Shown: positions 1 to 7,005 of the stretch, piece by piece
Layout of the letters: every line of letters starts with the position of its first letter
How positions within the stretch are numbered: the first letter of the stretch is position 1
Origin: Thermoplasmata archaeon
Lineage (GTDB): Archaea; Thermoplasmatota; Thermoplasmata; B31-G17
Assembly (NCBI GenBank): GCA_003649915.1
Contig: QMTG01000020.1
Coordinates: 1-12,599 of the forward strand
DNA length: 12,599 nt
Direction of reading: 5' to 3'
The notes under the pieces: generated by a model
Seen by the model: only the letters and a program-made list of their open reading frames with translations
Database searches by the model: none
Told to the model about the DNA's origin: nothing
Translations under genes and position numbers: made by a program

Positions 1-1721
1 CCCATTTCTTTTTCTACCTCTTCCTCGCCAACCACCCCAGCCATACCTACCTCAGCGCCCACAACGCCTACCTCTTCGCCACCCATATCTTCGCCTTCTT
101 CCTCTATAACACCAACCTCCTCTCCCCCCTCACCTTCTTCCTTACCTTCCTCAATTTCCTCCTCCTCTCCTAGCACTATAGTACCGGGCATTATCGATAT
201 TGCGCGCTTCTTTTCCTCTTTAACACCCTTACCTACTTCCTCGCTAACCTCAACCAATTTTTCCTCCTCGCCTACTTCCTCACCCCTCACACCCTCACCT
301 ACTTCCTCTATCGTTTCTTTACCAGATAACACCTTTAGTCCTTTATCCGTCACAAAATACACCCTTGCCCTGCCCCTCTTTTTCATCTCAACAAACCCCT
401 CGGAAACCAATTTGCTAAGCGCACCGTCCAAATACTCTCGCTCCCAGCCCAGTTCCTTACTCAGCGCAACAAAACCCGCACCTTTCTCTTTTCCCTCAAG
501 CGCCGTTAGAACTCTTAGCTCTTCATCGCCTATATACTCCTCGGCAGCCAATTCCTCACCTACAGCCTCTGCTGGGGCTTCAGCCACGCCCTCTCTCGCC
601 TTTTCAGCAATTTCCTCCAATTTTTGAATACGGGCAACGATTTCCGAAAGTCTATCCTCCAAATGCCCTAAAAATTCTTCTCTCATATCCTCAATCTTTT
701 TTTCAGCCTCAGCCACTTTTTTCATTGCCTCCTCAAACCTCTTTAAAGTCTCTTCTCTGATAGTCTCTTCCACCAATTTTAGCCTAGAGGTAAAAGATGA
801 GGACAGTGCAGCAATCATCCTATTCATGTTTGCTAGATTTTCTTTTATAATCTCAATCTCATTTAGCAAATACGTTACTCTATCAACGGCATACTCCTGG
901 CTTTTTATCTTTATCATTGCTTTAAAGTTCTTTGCTTTGTGTCTCGGCACGTACTCCAGCAGTTTTCTGAGCAGTTCAGTATATGTCTGGTGTATTTGCC
1001 TAGCAGACACCAGTTTTCTCTCTATGGACTTAGCAACGTCCTTTGCAATAATTCTCCTACCATCAAACCTGAACAACTCGCTACCGCTCGTTTTCAGTCT
1101 AATATCTTCAAGGGCGCTCAAAATTGCCCTTTCCGCATCATGCGTTCCCAAGTTTGTCCAAATGGCGTTCACAACGTCATCAATTGTTGTCTGGTAGACA
1201 ATCTCAAGTATATTGGGGGGTATTTTGCCAACATCCAAACTCTCCTCAGCCCCAACCTCCTCCATTAGAACATCAACCTTTGAGGACACCTTTTCCAGGC
1301 TCTTGCCGACAATCTCTAAGTCCTCCGTGCCAATCTTCTTGCCGAGTTCTGTCTTCACACCCTTTAACCCCTCCATTATGCCCTCAATCTTCTCATTAAG
1401 CACTTTCTCAACAAAGTCTATGCGATTGTCCACCGATGCTATTAAATCCCTTATGTTTGCAGTCTCTTCCTCAATCCTCCTTTCCAAGTCTTTGAGCATG
1501 CCAACACTCGCTAATGCCTCCACACTTTTCTCTATTTCCTCTACCTTCTCCCTATAAAGTTTCACTTCCTCCAGTAATTTTTTGATATTGTCATCCTCAC
1601 CTCCCTCCACTTCGTCCCCTCCCCCTTCATCCCCTACTTCTATCGCCTCTCCTCCCTCTTCAACCTCTCCCTCTCCTTCCTCTTCCGCTTCAACCTCTCT
1701 TGCTTTTATTTCATCCTCCAT
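1..1721 (-). CDS. Long coiled-coil protein with internal winged helix and acidic tails (partial, C-terminus cut)
   Basis: The frame is open from an ATG at 1721 to the left edge, giving 573 codons without a stop, so the C-terminus is missing. I do not recognise a named family. In order: an acidic Glu/Gly/Val-rich start (about residues 9-50); a heptad-like coiled coil (about 52-155); a mixed helical region (about 158-283) containing LFRFDGRR; a second, very charged coiled coil (about 284-380); a winged-helix-like domain (about 395-467) with a wing-like KKRGRARVYFVTDKG; then a second acidic low-complexity tail with many EEVG units. The start lies 6 bases after the stop of the Roadblock-like gene, with only a weak SD, so it is the last visible gene of the KaiC-centred block. 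No membrane segment or signal peptide is visible. A scaffold or effector linking the ATPase to DNA or another partner is inference only. The antisense strand is also open here, but its Ser/Phe-rich products are composition shadows. Confidence 0.8.
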   Translation of the reverse strand, partial: MEDEIKAREVEAEEEGEGEVEEGGEAIEVGDEGGGDEVEGGEDDNIKKLLEEVKLYREKVEEIEKSVEALASVGMLKDLERRIEEETANIRDLIASVDNRIDFVEKVLNEKIEGIMEGLKGVKTELGKKIGTEDLEIVGKSLEKVSSKVDVLMEEVGAEESLDVGKIPPNILEIVYQTTIDDVVNAIWTNLGTHDAERAILSALEDIRLKTSGSELFRFDGRRIIAKDVAKSIERKLVSARQIHQTYTELLRKLLEYVPRHKAKNFKAMIKIKSQEYAVDRVTYLLNEIEIIKENLANMNRMIAALSSSFTSRLKLVEETIREETLKRFEEAMKKVAEAEKKIEDMREEFLGHLEDRLSEIVARIQKLEEIAEKAREGVAEAPAEAVGEELAAEEYIGDEELRVLTALEGKEKGAGFVALSKELGWEREYLDGALSKLVSEGFVEMKKRGRARVYFVTDKGLKVLSGKETIEEVGEGVRGEEVGEEEKLVEVSEEVGKGVKEEKKRAISIMPGTIVLGEEEEIEEGKEEGEGGEEVGVIEEEGEDMGGEEVGVVGAEVGMAGVVGEEEVEKEM

Positions 1722-1727
1722 ATAGCA

Positions 1728-2525
1728 TCACACAAAAGATTTGAGTTTTTGCTCAACAACTGGAACAAGTAGTTTCTTACACTCCTCTGCAACAATATCG
1801 CCCCTCATCGTTCTCACTCTTGATATGACCTTGTCAAGAAACATCATCCAAAGCCTATCGCTCATGTACGGGGCCGTGGTGCCAAGTTCATTGAAGGTTA
1901 ATGTTACAATTTCATCAACCGCCCCAACCCCAACAATCTGAGCCAGGTTCTTTCGTATTATTTCCAAAACTTCCATGTTTTTCTTGTATTTTCTTGTAGT
2001 CTCAAACTTCTCAACGAATAGCTGCCTGCTCAGCGCCTTAAGTTCATTTGCAACATCTGCAGGGTATCCCTTAAGTTCATCATCTGTGAGAGCTCTTTGC
2101 TCAAGTATGTGCTTAAGCACAAGTGTTGCGCTCTTTACCCTGCTAAGTATTGAGGTCATTTCCTGAATTTCCATTGGTTTGGCAAATATTAGGACAATGA
2201 AAGCCTTATCGCCAACACCAGCAATAACTATGCTACCCTCCCCATACTTTTGCACGGAGATTTCTAGGTTTTTGCTCTTCAACTGGTCGCATATGTGGTA
2301 CACGTTTGCCTTCACCAAATTAAGCAAGAAGTACTGGGGTGTTGTAAGCATCTCGGGTATTTTTGAGCCAAATATTCTGCCATCCACACCCATGAAAAAT
2401 ACTATATCAGCCTTTACATCATTCTTTATCCTCTCAAGTTCCATGTCCATGAGGTGGCGTAGGAGAACTATACTTTCAGCCCTTGCAAGCGTTTTGTCCA
2501 TCTTTTTCTCCGCCATCAGTGGCAT
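1728..2525 (-). CDS. Roadblock/LC7-like regulatory protein in KaiC module
   Basis: A 265-residue soluble protein. The segment at about 38-140 (starting ADIVFFMGVDGRIFGSK, then EGSIVIAGVGDKAFIVLIF) has the strand-helix-strand pattern and small-residue turns of Roadblock/LC7 domains. In prokaryotes these act as partners or regulators of small GTPases and other NTPases. The rest (about 150-265) is helical and unassigned. The longest frame starts with GTG at 2534. I prefer the ATG at 2525 because GGGGTG, immediately after the upstream stop, lies 6 bases before it. The gene begins 12 bases after the KaiC-like gene and is followed 6 bases later by the coiled-coil gene, so co-transcription is very likely. 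A partner role to the KaiC-like ATPase is inferred from position. The Roadblock call is by eye and moderate. Confidence 0.75.
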   Translation of the reverse strand: MPLMAEKKMDKTLARAESIVLLRHLMDMELERIKNDVKADIVFFMGVDGRIFGSKIPEMLTTPQYFLLNLVKANVYHICDQLKSKNLEISVQKYGEGSIVIAGVGDKAFIVLIFAKPMEIQEMTSILSRVKSATLVLKHILEQRALTDDELKGYPADVANELKALSRQLFVEKFETTRKYKKNMEVLEIIRKNLAQIVGVGAVDEIVTLTFNELGTTAPYMSDRLWMMFLDKVISRVRTMRGDIVAEECKKLLVPVVEQKLKSFV

Positions 2526-2537
2526 TATCTGCACCCC

Positions 2538-3425
2538 TTACTTCCCGACAAGCCCGTAAGATTCTAATATTATCTCAAGAGCCTCTTCCGGGGAGGAATC
2601 ATACGTCCAGTTTTCCTTCATAATTTTGAGTTTCTCTATCATTGTTGGAGGCGCCTTAAGATGCTCTGCGGTCTTAATTGCTTCATCAAATATCTCATCA
2701 TACTTACGCTTTTCAACCACTGCCCTCTCCATCGGAGTTGTCCTAACAACCATGCCAGCCCCTCTAATAAACATGTACGGGTATACACCCTCACCGTGAG
2801 CAGTTCCCCTCATCTTTATTATTTTTAGCGTTCTGTTGAATGCACCACCAACTGGGTAGTACTCAAGATGTATCGCGCCGTCGGATAAATACACAGGTAT
2901 AAGCACATCCTCACCAACTGTTTCTCCAGGCTTTGCATGCTCTTCTACAGTTGCCACAACAACACCAAGCTCTTTTAGCGTGTAGAATAACTTTCCAATG
3001 AGTTCGCGCTGTGCGAGTTTGTCTGGGGTAGCCCAAATTACTGGGGTCATTGGATCTATTACAACCCTTGTTTTAATTTCATAGTCTGCCCTTGCCTTTA
3101 CGAGTTGGGGCAATTGCTCCTCTATCATTTTCTTGAAATTCTTTCCCTTTAGATGTATGAAGAATAGTTCTTTTTCATAGTGCTTTTCCATATCCCAGCC
3201 CATCCTCTTGGCCATCTTCATTATCTGCTTCGGTGCCTCTTCCATAGTTACGTACAATCCCTGCTCCCCATTCTCTATCCCATGCATTATAAATTGCATA
3301 ACAAAAGTAGTCTTACCAGTACCGCTAGACCCAACGATAACAATTGCGCTCTTGTCTATAAAGCCACCTTCAATTAGTTTGTCCAGTCCATATATACCCG
3401 TGCTGATCCTGCCTTCTAGCTCCAT
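2538..3425 (-). CDS. KaiC-like RecA-superfamily ATPase (single domain)
   Basis: A 295-residue ATPase of the KaiC/RadA-related family, of the type proposed as signal-transduction hubs in archaea. Counting from the ATG at 3425: Walker A GSSGTGKTT at 32-40, the paired glutamates of KaiC proteins (MEE) at 61-63, Walker B VVID at about 121-124, and the KaiC-type C-terminal signature KIIKMRGTAHGEG at about 202-214. One RecA domain is present, versus two in cyanobacterial KaiC, and a helical tail follows. An in-frame ATG at 3449 would add eight residues. I chose 3425 because a near-perfect SD, GGAGGTGA, lies 8 bases upstream. All ATPase motifs look intact. The gene follows the V4R-winged-helix gene by 4 bases and precedes the Roadblock-like gene by 12. 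It could be annotated as a circadian clock protein, but no clock function is implied. Confidence 0.93.
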   Translation of the reverse strand: MELEGRISTGIYGLDKLIEGGFIDKSAIVIVGSSGTGKTTFVMQFIMHGIENGEQGLYVTMEEAPKQIMKMAKRMGWDMEKHYEKELFFIHLKGKNFKKMIEEQLPQLVKARADYEIKTRVVIDPMTPVIWATPDKLAQRELIGKLFYTLKELGVVVATVEEHAKPGETVGEDVLIPVYLSDGAIHLEYYPVGGAFNRTLKIIKMRGTAHGEGVYPYMFIRGAGMVVRTTPMERAVVEKRKYDEIFDEAIKTAEHLKAPPTMIEKLKIMKENWTYDSSPEEALEIILESYGLVGK

Positions 3426-3429
3426 AAAA

Positions 3430-4335
3430 TCATTCACCTCCTTCTTCATCCTTCTTCATATACTTTGAGAGCAATTCGGCAAAACTTTTGCTTTTCTTCG
3501 CCTCTTCGGCAAGATTTATCACATTTTCCTTCAAGACCTCCTGAGTCTCCGTGCCTAGGGCTTCATTTACAGCCTCGGCAAAGGATAAAGCATCGGATAT
3601 AGCCTGGGTAATCTTTGCCCTTTCCTCCCAAGGGGGAGAAAATTCTTCCTCAATTTCAGCCAATATTTTACCACCGAACTGGTAATACGTTATTCCAATC
3701 TCTGTTGGGTTATAATCATCATCAATCAGGTGATAATTTTTCAGTATGTTCAGCCTGTAATCAACCTCAACCTCGTCCATTCCCAGCATATCAGCAATCT
3801 CGGCACTCTTCCTTTTTCCTTTAACTATAAGGGCGAGTATGCTCTTATCAGCATCGTCAAGTGCTATCTGATACACGGGCAATGGCTGCATCCTAACTTC
3901 AAACTCGCAAAAATCATCACCAGCATTCACGCACTTAATTTCCTCAACATTGCTTGATATTCCAAGGTCTTTTGTGAAGAATTGGGCAAGCGCATCTGCC
4001 GTTATATAGCACGTTTTTTTGCCCTTTATATCGTATAGTTTGGCTACTGGCGAATCCTCAACGTAAAATCTTATAATGAACTTATCTATTGAAGATATGC
4101 GAAGGTCACCAAAACCTATTTCATTGAACATATCTCTCATATATTGGTATAGGGGCACATTCTCAGCCTGCTCTACGGTAGTGCACCGCAGTAACTTTCT
4201 CGTCTCGGAGGCGGGAACTTTTGACCGCTCAATCATTGTTGTCAAAGCAGTCTCCATCTTGGTCAACTTCTGATATATCGCCAACGTTTTGGCAAAGCTT
4301 CCAAAAGTTCTTGGCACAGCCTCCTTCTCAACCAT
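3430..4335 (-). CDS. V4R-domain sensor with winged helix
   Basis: A 301-residue soluble protein. Residues about 45-150 match the V4R (4-vinyl reductase) small-molecule-binding domain. The clearest sign is the C-terminal part, with VEEIKCVNAGDDFCEFEVR giving C135 and C143; C109 lies in the preceding strand. V4R domains are known in archaeal and bacterial regulators that sense hydrocarbons or other ligands, with cysteines proposed as a metal site. Residues about 160-220 form a winged helix (DKSILALIVKGKRKSAEIA, then a recognition-helix-like segment and a wing). The C-terminal 80 residues are helical and charged. The ATG at 4335 is 5 bases after GGAGGT. The gene overlaps the upstream CheF-like gene by 8 bases and ends 4 bases before the KaiC-like start. 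The likely role is ligand input to the KaiC-like ATPase (inference); the ligand is unknown. Confidence 0.85.
   Translation of the reverse strand: MVEKEAVPRTFGSFAKTLAIYQKLTKMETALTTMIERSKVPASETRKLLRCTTVEQAENVPLYQYMRDMFNEIGFGDLRISSIDKFIIRFYVEDSPVAKLYDIKGKKTCYITADALAQFFTKDLGISSNVEEIKCVNAGDDFCEFEVRMQPLPVYQIALDDADKSILALIVKGKRKSAEIADMLGMDEVEVDYRLNILKNYHLIDDDYNPTEIGITYYQFGGKILAEIEEEFSPPWEERAKITQAISDALSFAEAVNEALGTETQEVLKENVINLAEEAKKSKSFAELLSKYMKKDEEGGE
3434..3441 (-). promoter_or_regulatory. Shine-Dalgarno site of the KaiC-like gene
   Basis: GGAGGTGA on the minus strand, 8 bases before the ATG at 3425. The site lies inside the last codons of the upstream V4R gene, whose TGA stop overlaps the spacer. 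This fixes the KaiC-like start and suggests translational coupling. Confidence 0.8.
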
Positions 4336-4855
4336 TTCGAACCTCCTTTAACAGTTTGACCTCTTCCTCACTGAAAACCGATAAGCCTTTTTCCGTCAAA
4401 TCTCCGTTTTTATCTATGTACCCCTCACCCATGGCTCTTGACACAATAGCTTTCACCTTTTCTAACTCAGACTCAAGCACCGTGGCTATTCCTTCTGTAC
4501 TCCTTATGCCAAGATACCAAAGTTTGAGTACGGTTTTTATTTCTCTAATCTCCCTATCATGTATATATGGGAGAAGAAGATGGCGAAGAGCAAGGAGGCG
4601 GGAGGCGTTTTTTCCCGTAACTATAACATTTACATTTGGCAGGGAAAACTTGACCTTCAATGGGTTCTCACTCACCACACTTATGCTTTCAAGAGCATCT
4701 ATTGGGACGCAGTACCATTTCTGCCCATCAGTGAAATAAAGGTCTTTGTGCGCCAGATACATCTCTCCATCCCTTAACACCCATATAATGCCGTCATACT
4801 TTCGCCCTATTTCAAATGCAACATCATCCACTTTGCTCGCGAGCACCTTCATCAT
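4328..4855 (-). CDS. Small PH-like/winged-helix protein, CheF-like architecture
   Basis: A 175-residue soluble protein, first gene of the signalling block. The N-terminal part (about 18-98) is strand-rich with a final helix, as in PH-like folds: YDGIIWVLRDGEMYLAHKDL, then VPIDALESISV, then strands and RLLALRHLLLPYI. The C-terminal part (about 104-160) is a winged helix (LGIRSTEGIATVLESELEKV, ending LTEKGLSVFS). This resembles archaeal CheF-type taxis adaptors (PF04283 region), which link chemotaxis proteins to the archaellum, but it is shorter than usual and no che genes are visible, so CheF is only an architectural comparison. Two adjacent ATGs (4855 and 4852) follow GGTGAT. A TATA box about 26 bases upstream would put the transcription start at or next to the ATG. 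The 3' end overlaps the V4R gene by 8 bases. Confidence 0.75.
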   Translation of the reverse strand: MMKVLASKVDDVAFEIGRKYDGIIWVLRDGEMYLAHKDLYFTDGQKWYCVPIDALESISVVSENPLKVKFSLPNVNVIVTGKNASRLLALRHLLLPYIHDREIREIKTVLKLWYLGIRSTEGIATVLESELEKVKAIVSRAMGEGYIDKNGDLTEKGLSVFSEEEVKLLKEVRNG

Positions 4856-4875
4856 TAATCACCAAATGCCCACAC

Positions 4876-4886
4876 TATTTATATAT
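4876..4886 (-). promoter_or_regulatory. TATA box of the KaiC signalling block
   Basis: On the minus strand ATATATAAATA lies centred about 26 bases before the ATG at 4855, the usual TATA-to-start distance in archaea, so the mRNA would have almost no leader. No other TATA box of this strength is visible before the five following genes. Confidence 0.6.
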
Positions 4887-4925
4887 GTTTCGCTCAATCT
4901 AAGTAAAATTCGTTGCTATTCGCTA

Positions 4926-4991
4926 TTATGGTATAAAACGTAAAATTGATTGCCAGTATACCATAAATATAATTATGGTATAAAATGTAAA
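4926..4991. repeat. Three-copy TTATGGTATA operator-like cluster
   Basis: TTATGGTATA occurs at 4926-4935 and 4973-4982, and its exact reverse complement TATACCATAA at 4957-4966. The last two form a perfect 10-bp inverted repeat with a 6-base spacer. The two direct copies extend to a 19-base repeat (4926-4944 and 4973-4991) with one mismatch, starts 47 bases apart. The cluster lies 40-105 bases upstream of the signalling-block TATA box and downstream of the winged-helix gene stop at 5018. Position suggests activator or auto-regulatory binding sites. The T-rich minus strand could alternatively help end the fumarase-operon transcript. The remaining sequence of the 162-base intergenic region shows nothing else I can name. 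Confidence 0.7.
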
Positions 4992-5017
4992 CAAGATGTG
5001 GCAGTGCTCGATTGCTG

Positions 5018-5458
5018 TCACTTTAAACTTATAACTATTGTGTCGGCAAGCGCCCTTGGTATCCGCCTCCTTCCAACCCTTTCCATGCGTATTAAGCCGA
5101 ATCGCTCTAGGGCTATCAAATCATCGTATACGTTCTTGTAATTTCTTCGAAGTTTTTCGCTTAATGCTCTTATTGATTGTGGGCATCCACTTTGGATGAG
5201 GTACGAGAGCAATTCCATCCTTTTTGGACTTATATACTTAAAAAACTCGTACATACTGATAATCGTTTTTCTCTCATACTCAGCACCATTAAGCAGGGAA
5301 TCCCATACCATATAGTCATCAACTTCCCTTGGGTTTCTGCACTTGTTAGTTTCAACTCTTTGCATCAAGTTCTCTATCTTATCGTACTTTTTCGCCATTA
5401 TTTCCATTATTTCTTTCAATTCCCTACCATCATACTTTTTTATTATTTCAACCCTCAT
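5018..5458 (-). CDS. Winged-helix DNA-binding protein (HVO_A0114-like type)
   Basis: A 146-residue protein. Residues about 77-146 form a winged helix: SPKRMELLSYLIQSGCPQSI, then SEKLRRNYKNVYDDLIALER, then a basic wing VGRRRIPRALAD. The combination of a pKR.ELL start, an RNYKNVYDDL recognition helix and a final IVISL strand resembles the archaeal HVO_A0114-type MarR/ArsR-like family. The N-terminal 60 residues are helical, charged and unassigned. The ATG at 5458 lies within the end of the fumarase beta gene (11-base overlap), so it is probably made from the fumarase mRNA. Its target is unknown. Obvious candidates are its own operon promoter and the repeat cluster just 3' of it (inference). No toxin partner is adjacent. 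Confidence 0.8.
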   Translation of the reverse strand: MRVEIIKKYDGRELKEIMEIMAKKYDKIENLMQRVETNKCRNPREVDDYMVWDSLLNGAEYERKTIISMYEFFKYISPKRMELLSYLIQSGCPQSIRALSEKLRRNYKNVYDDLIALERFGLIRMERVGRRRIPRALADTIVISLK

Positions 5459-6029
5459 GCTCGGCTACCATCCCTTTCAACCTATCCATAACTCTATTCC
5501 TAACATCACGGTGCAATGAATTCCCATGAGAATCCATTGTTATAACCAATGGGCCAAAGTTTTCAACCTCGAATATCCAAACAGCCTCCGGCATGCCTAG
5601 TTCTTCAAGCCAGTACACCTCTTTTACCCTCTTTATACTCCTCGCTGCCAGAACACCAGCGCCTCCTGTAAACATCGCGTATACTGCACCGTGCTCTCTG
5701 AGCGCTTTCAATGTCCTCTCCCCCATGCCTCCCTTTCCAATTATCATTTTTATTTTGAATTTCTCTATAAACTTATCCTCAAATATTTCCATCCTAGCAC
5801 TCGTTGTCGGTCCTGCTGCTATCACTTCCCAACGCCCATCAACTCTTTTAACAACGGGTCCGCAGTGAAAAAGAGGCATGGCTGATGGATCAAAGGGTAT
5901 TTCCTTAGATTCCATCATCTTCTTATGCGCCTCATCCCTTGCTGTGAATATTTCGCCATCTACGTACACCTCATCGCCGACTTTCAGCATTCTAACATCC
6001 CTTATTGGTGTTCTCATCCTATATTGCAT
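5448..6029 (-). CDS. fumB: Class I fumarate hydratase, beta subunit (C-terminal type)
   Basis: The beta subunit of the two-subunit oxygen-sensitive fumarase, which interconverts fumarate and L-malate in the cytoplasm with the alpha subunit. Counting from the ATG at 6029 (193 residues): ARDEAHKKM at about 30-38, HCGPVV at about 55-60, AGPTTSARM at about 72-80 and IGKGGMG at about 97-103, all typical of the swivelling beta domain of class I fumarase/tartrate dehydratase. The frame can start at a TTG at 6056 inside the alpha gene. I prefer 6029 because GGAGGG lies 6 bases before it; this leaves 13 bases after the alpha stop. The length is normal for the subunit. L-tartrate dehydratase beta is the main alternative, less likely without tartrate genes nearby. 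The gene symbol is generic. Confidence 0.92.
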   Translation of the reverse strand: MQYRMRTPIRDVRMLKVGDEVYVDGEIFTARDEAHKKMMESKEIPFDPSAMPLFHCGPVVKRVDGRWEVIAAGPTTSARMEIFEDKFIEKFKIKMIIGKGGMGERTLKALREHGAVYAMFTGGAGVLAARSIKRVKEVYWLEELGMPEAVWIFEVENFGPLVITMDSHGNSLHRDVRNRVMDRLKGMVAEHEG

Positions 6030-6042
6030 GCATCTCCCTCCA

Positions 6043-6924
6043 TCATAAACCCTCAATTTTTACATTCATGCTCTCATCTATTATGACTGTTGCCCTTCTA
6101 GCAGCCCAGCACTGCACAACAACACCCACAGGCAGGGATGCAGGATGACGATGAGCCCACTCAACGTGCACATCCAAGGCTGTTATTTTTCCTCCGACCC
6201 CCATTGCGCCTATGCCTAGGTTGTTTATTGCGTCAAGCATCTCTTCCTCAAATTTTGCTATTGCGTTATCGGAATGTCTCACACCTATGGGTCTAAGAAG
6301 AGATTTTTTTGCCAACTTCATGCACAGGTCTGCTCCACCGCCTATGCCTATCCCTACCGTGATGGGCGGGCACGCCTTATCTGCAACCTTGGCCAGATGC
6401 TCGAGAACAAAATTTCTCACCCCTTTTAGTCCAAGACCAGGGCTCAGCATTCCTAGGGCTGCGGCGTTTTCGCTCCCCCCGCCTTTTGGCATAATCATTA
6501 TTCTCGTCTTACTATCCTCCACAAAGTCAAAGGATATATAAGGAACGTACCTGCCCGTGTTGTCTCCGGGATTTTCTCCTGTGAAAGGGTTTACAGTGTT
6601 TGGTCGCAGGGGTATTTCCTTTGTCGCTCTGACCACGGCGTTCTTTATTATTTGTATCATTGTGATTGGATTTATATCGCTGCTCACACCAACTTCCACA
6701 AAAAAAGTGTGCAAGCCCGTATCTTGACACATAGGTAGGGAATGCTTCTCAGATAATTCCACATTCTTGAGTATAGCCCTGAGCTGAGTTTTTGCAAGGG
6801 CGCTATCTTCTTCCTCATACGCCTTCTTAAGGGCAGCCAACACATCTGCTGGCAACCTGGTCTCGGCGATCTTTAGTGCCTCAACAATGGCATTTTCTAT
6901 TGATTTTAGATTTTCAGCGCTCAT
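6043..6924 (-). CDS. fumA: Class I fumarate hydratase, alpha subunit (N-terminal type, [4Fe-4S])
   Basis: A 293-residue catalytic subunit carrying the iron-sulfur cluster of class I fumarase. The three cluster cysteines are visible: C66 in PMCQDTG, C185 in ACPPITVGIGIGG and C272 in QCWAARR. Other family motifs are RPNTVNPFTGENPGDNTG (about 107-124), PKGGGSEN (146-153) and the AMGVGGKITALDVHVE stretch (240-255). The ATG at 6924 follows GGTGATGA by 3 bases. A TATA-like element lies about 37 bases upstream. It is the first gene of a fumarase alpha-beta-winged-helix operon. In a peptide-fermenting archaeon it would serve a partial citric-acid-cycle branch (inference). The gene appears intact and of normal length. 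Confidence 0.93.
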   Translation of the reverse strand: MSAENLKSIENAIVEALKIAETRLPADVLAALKKAYEEEDSALAKTQLRAILKNVELSEKHSLPMCQDTGLHTFFVEVGVSSDINPITMIQIIKNAVVRATKEIPLRPNTVNPFTGENPGDNTGRYVPYISFDFVEDSKTRIMIMPKGGGSENAAALGMLSPGLGLKGVRNFVLEHLAKVADKACPPITVGIGIGGGADLCMKLAKKSLLRPIGVRHSDNAIAKFEEEMLDAINNLGIGAMGVGGKITALDVHVEWAHRHPASLPVGVVVQCWAARRATVIIDESMNVKIEGL

Positions 6925-6956
6925 GAGTCATCACCGTGCGTGGCAAAGGTTACGTT

Positions 6957-6974
6957 CTATAAAAGTATTTATGT
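6957..6974 (-). promoter_or_regulatory. Probable fumarase operon promoter
   Basis: Two AT-rich elements on the minus strand, ACATAAATA (6966-6974) and CTTTTATAG (6957-6965), are possible TATA boxes before the ATG at 6924. The nearer one would leave a leader of roughly 10 bases containing the GGTGATGA SD. A 7-base inverted repeat, TGGCAAA/TTTGCCA (6941-6947 and 6986-6992), flanks them symmetrically and could be an operator, though 7-base arms may arise by chance. Confidence 0.4.
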
Positions 6975-7005
6975 AGTGTGCAAGGTTTGCCAATTATAAA
7001 GCAAC

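Noticed and set aside
412..1557. Several plus-strand open frames rich in Ser, Phe and Pro
   Set aside because: They are antisense to a Glu/Lys-rich coiled-coil gene. That composition removes stops on the opposite strand and yields Ser/Phe-rich shadows. There are no domain motifs and no matching SD.
1..4855. Archaellum (FlaC-FlaJ) gene cluster
   Set aside because: The ATPase resembles KaiC more than FlaH, and there is no archaellin, FlaI-type secretion ATPase or FlaJ membrane protein. FlaH belongs to the same superfamily, so a distant relation is not excluded.
4926..4991. Possible start of a CRISPR array or integrative-element attachment site
   Set aside because: Only three short copies in mixed orientation, one 47-base period, no spacer-like units, and no cas or integrase gene in the window. 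An operator cluster fits better.
6027..6056. TTG start for fumarase beta inside the alpha gene
   Set aside because: No SD fits the TTG, whereas GGAGGG is 6 bases before the ATG at 6029 and family similarity begins after that ATG.
6527..6730. Minus-strand 67-residue frame with many basic residues
   Set aside because: It lies wholly inside the fumarase alpha gene in another frame, with no motif or ribosome site.
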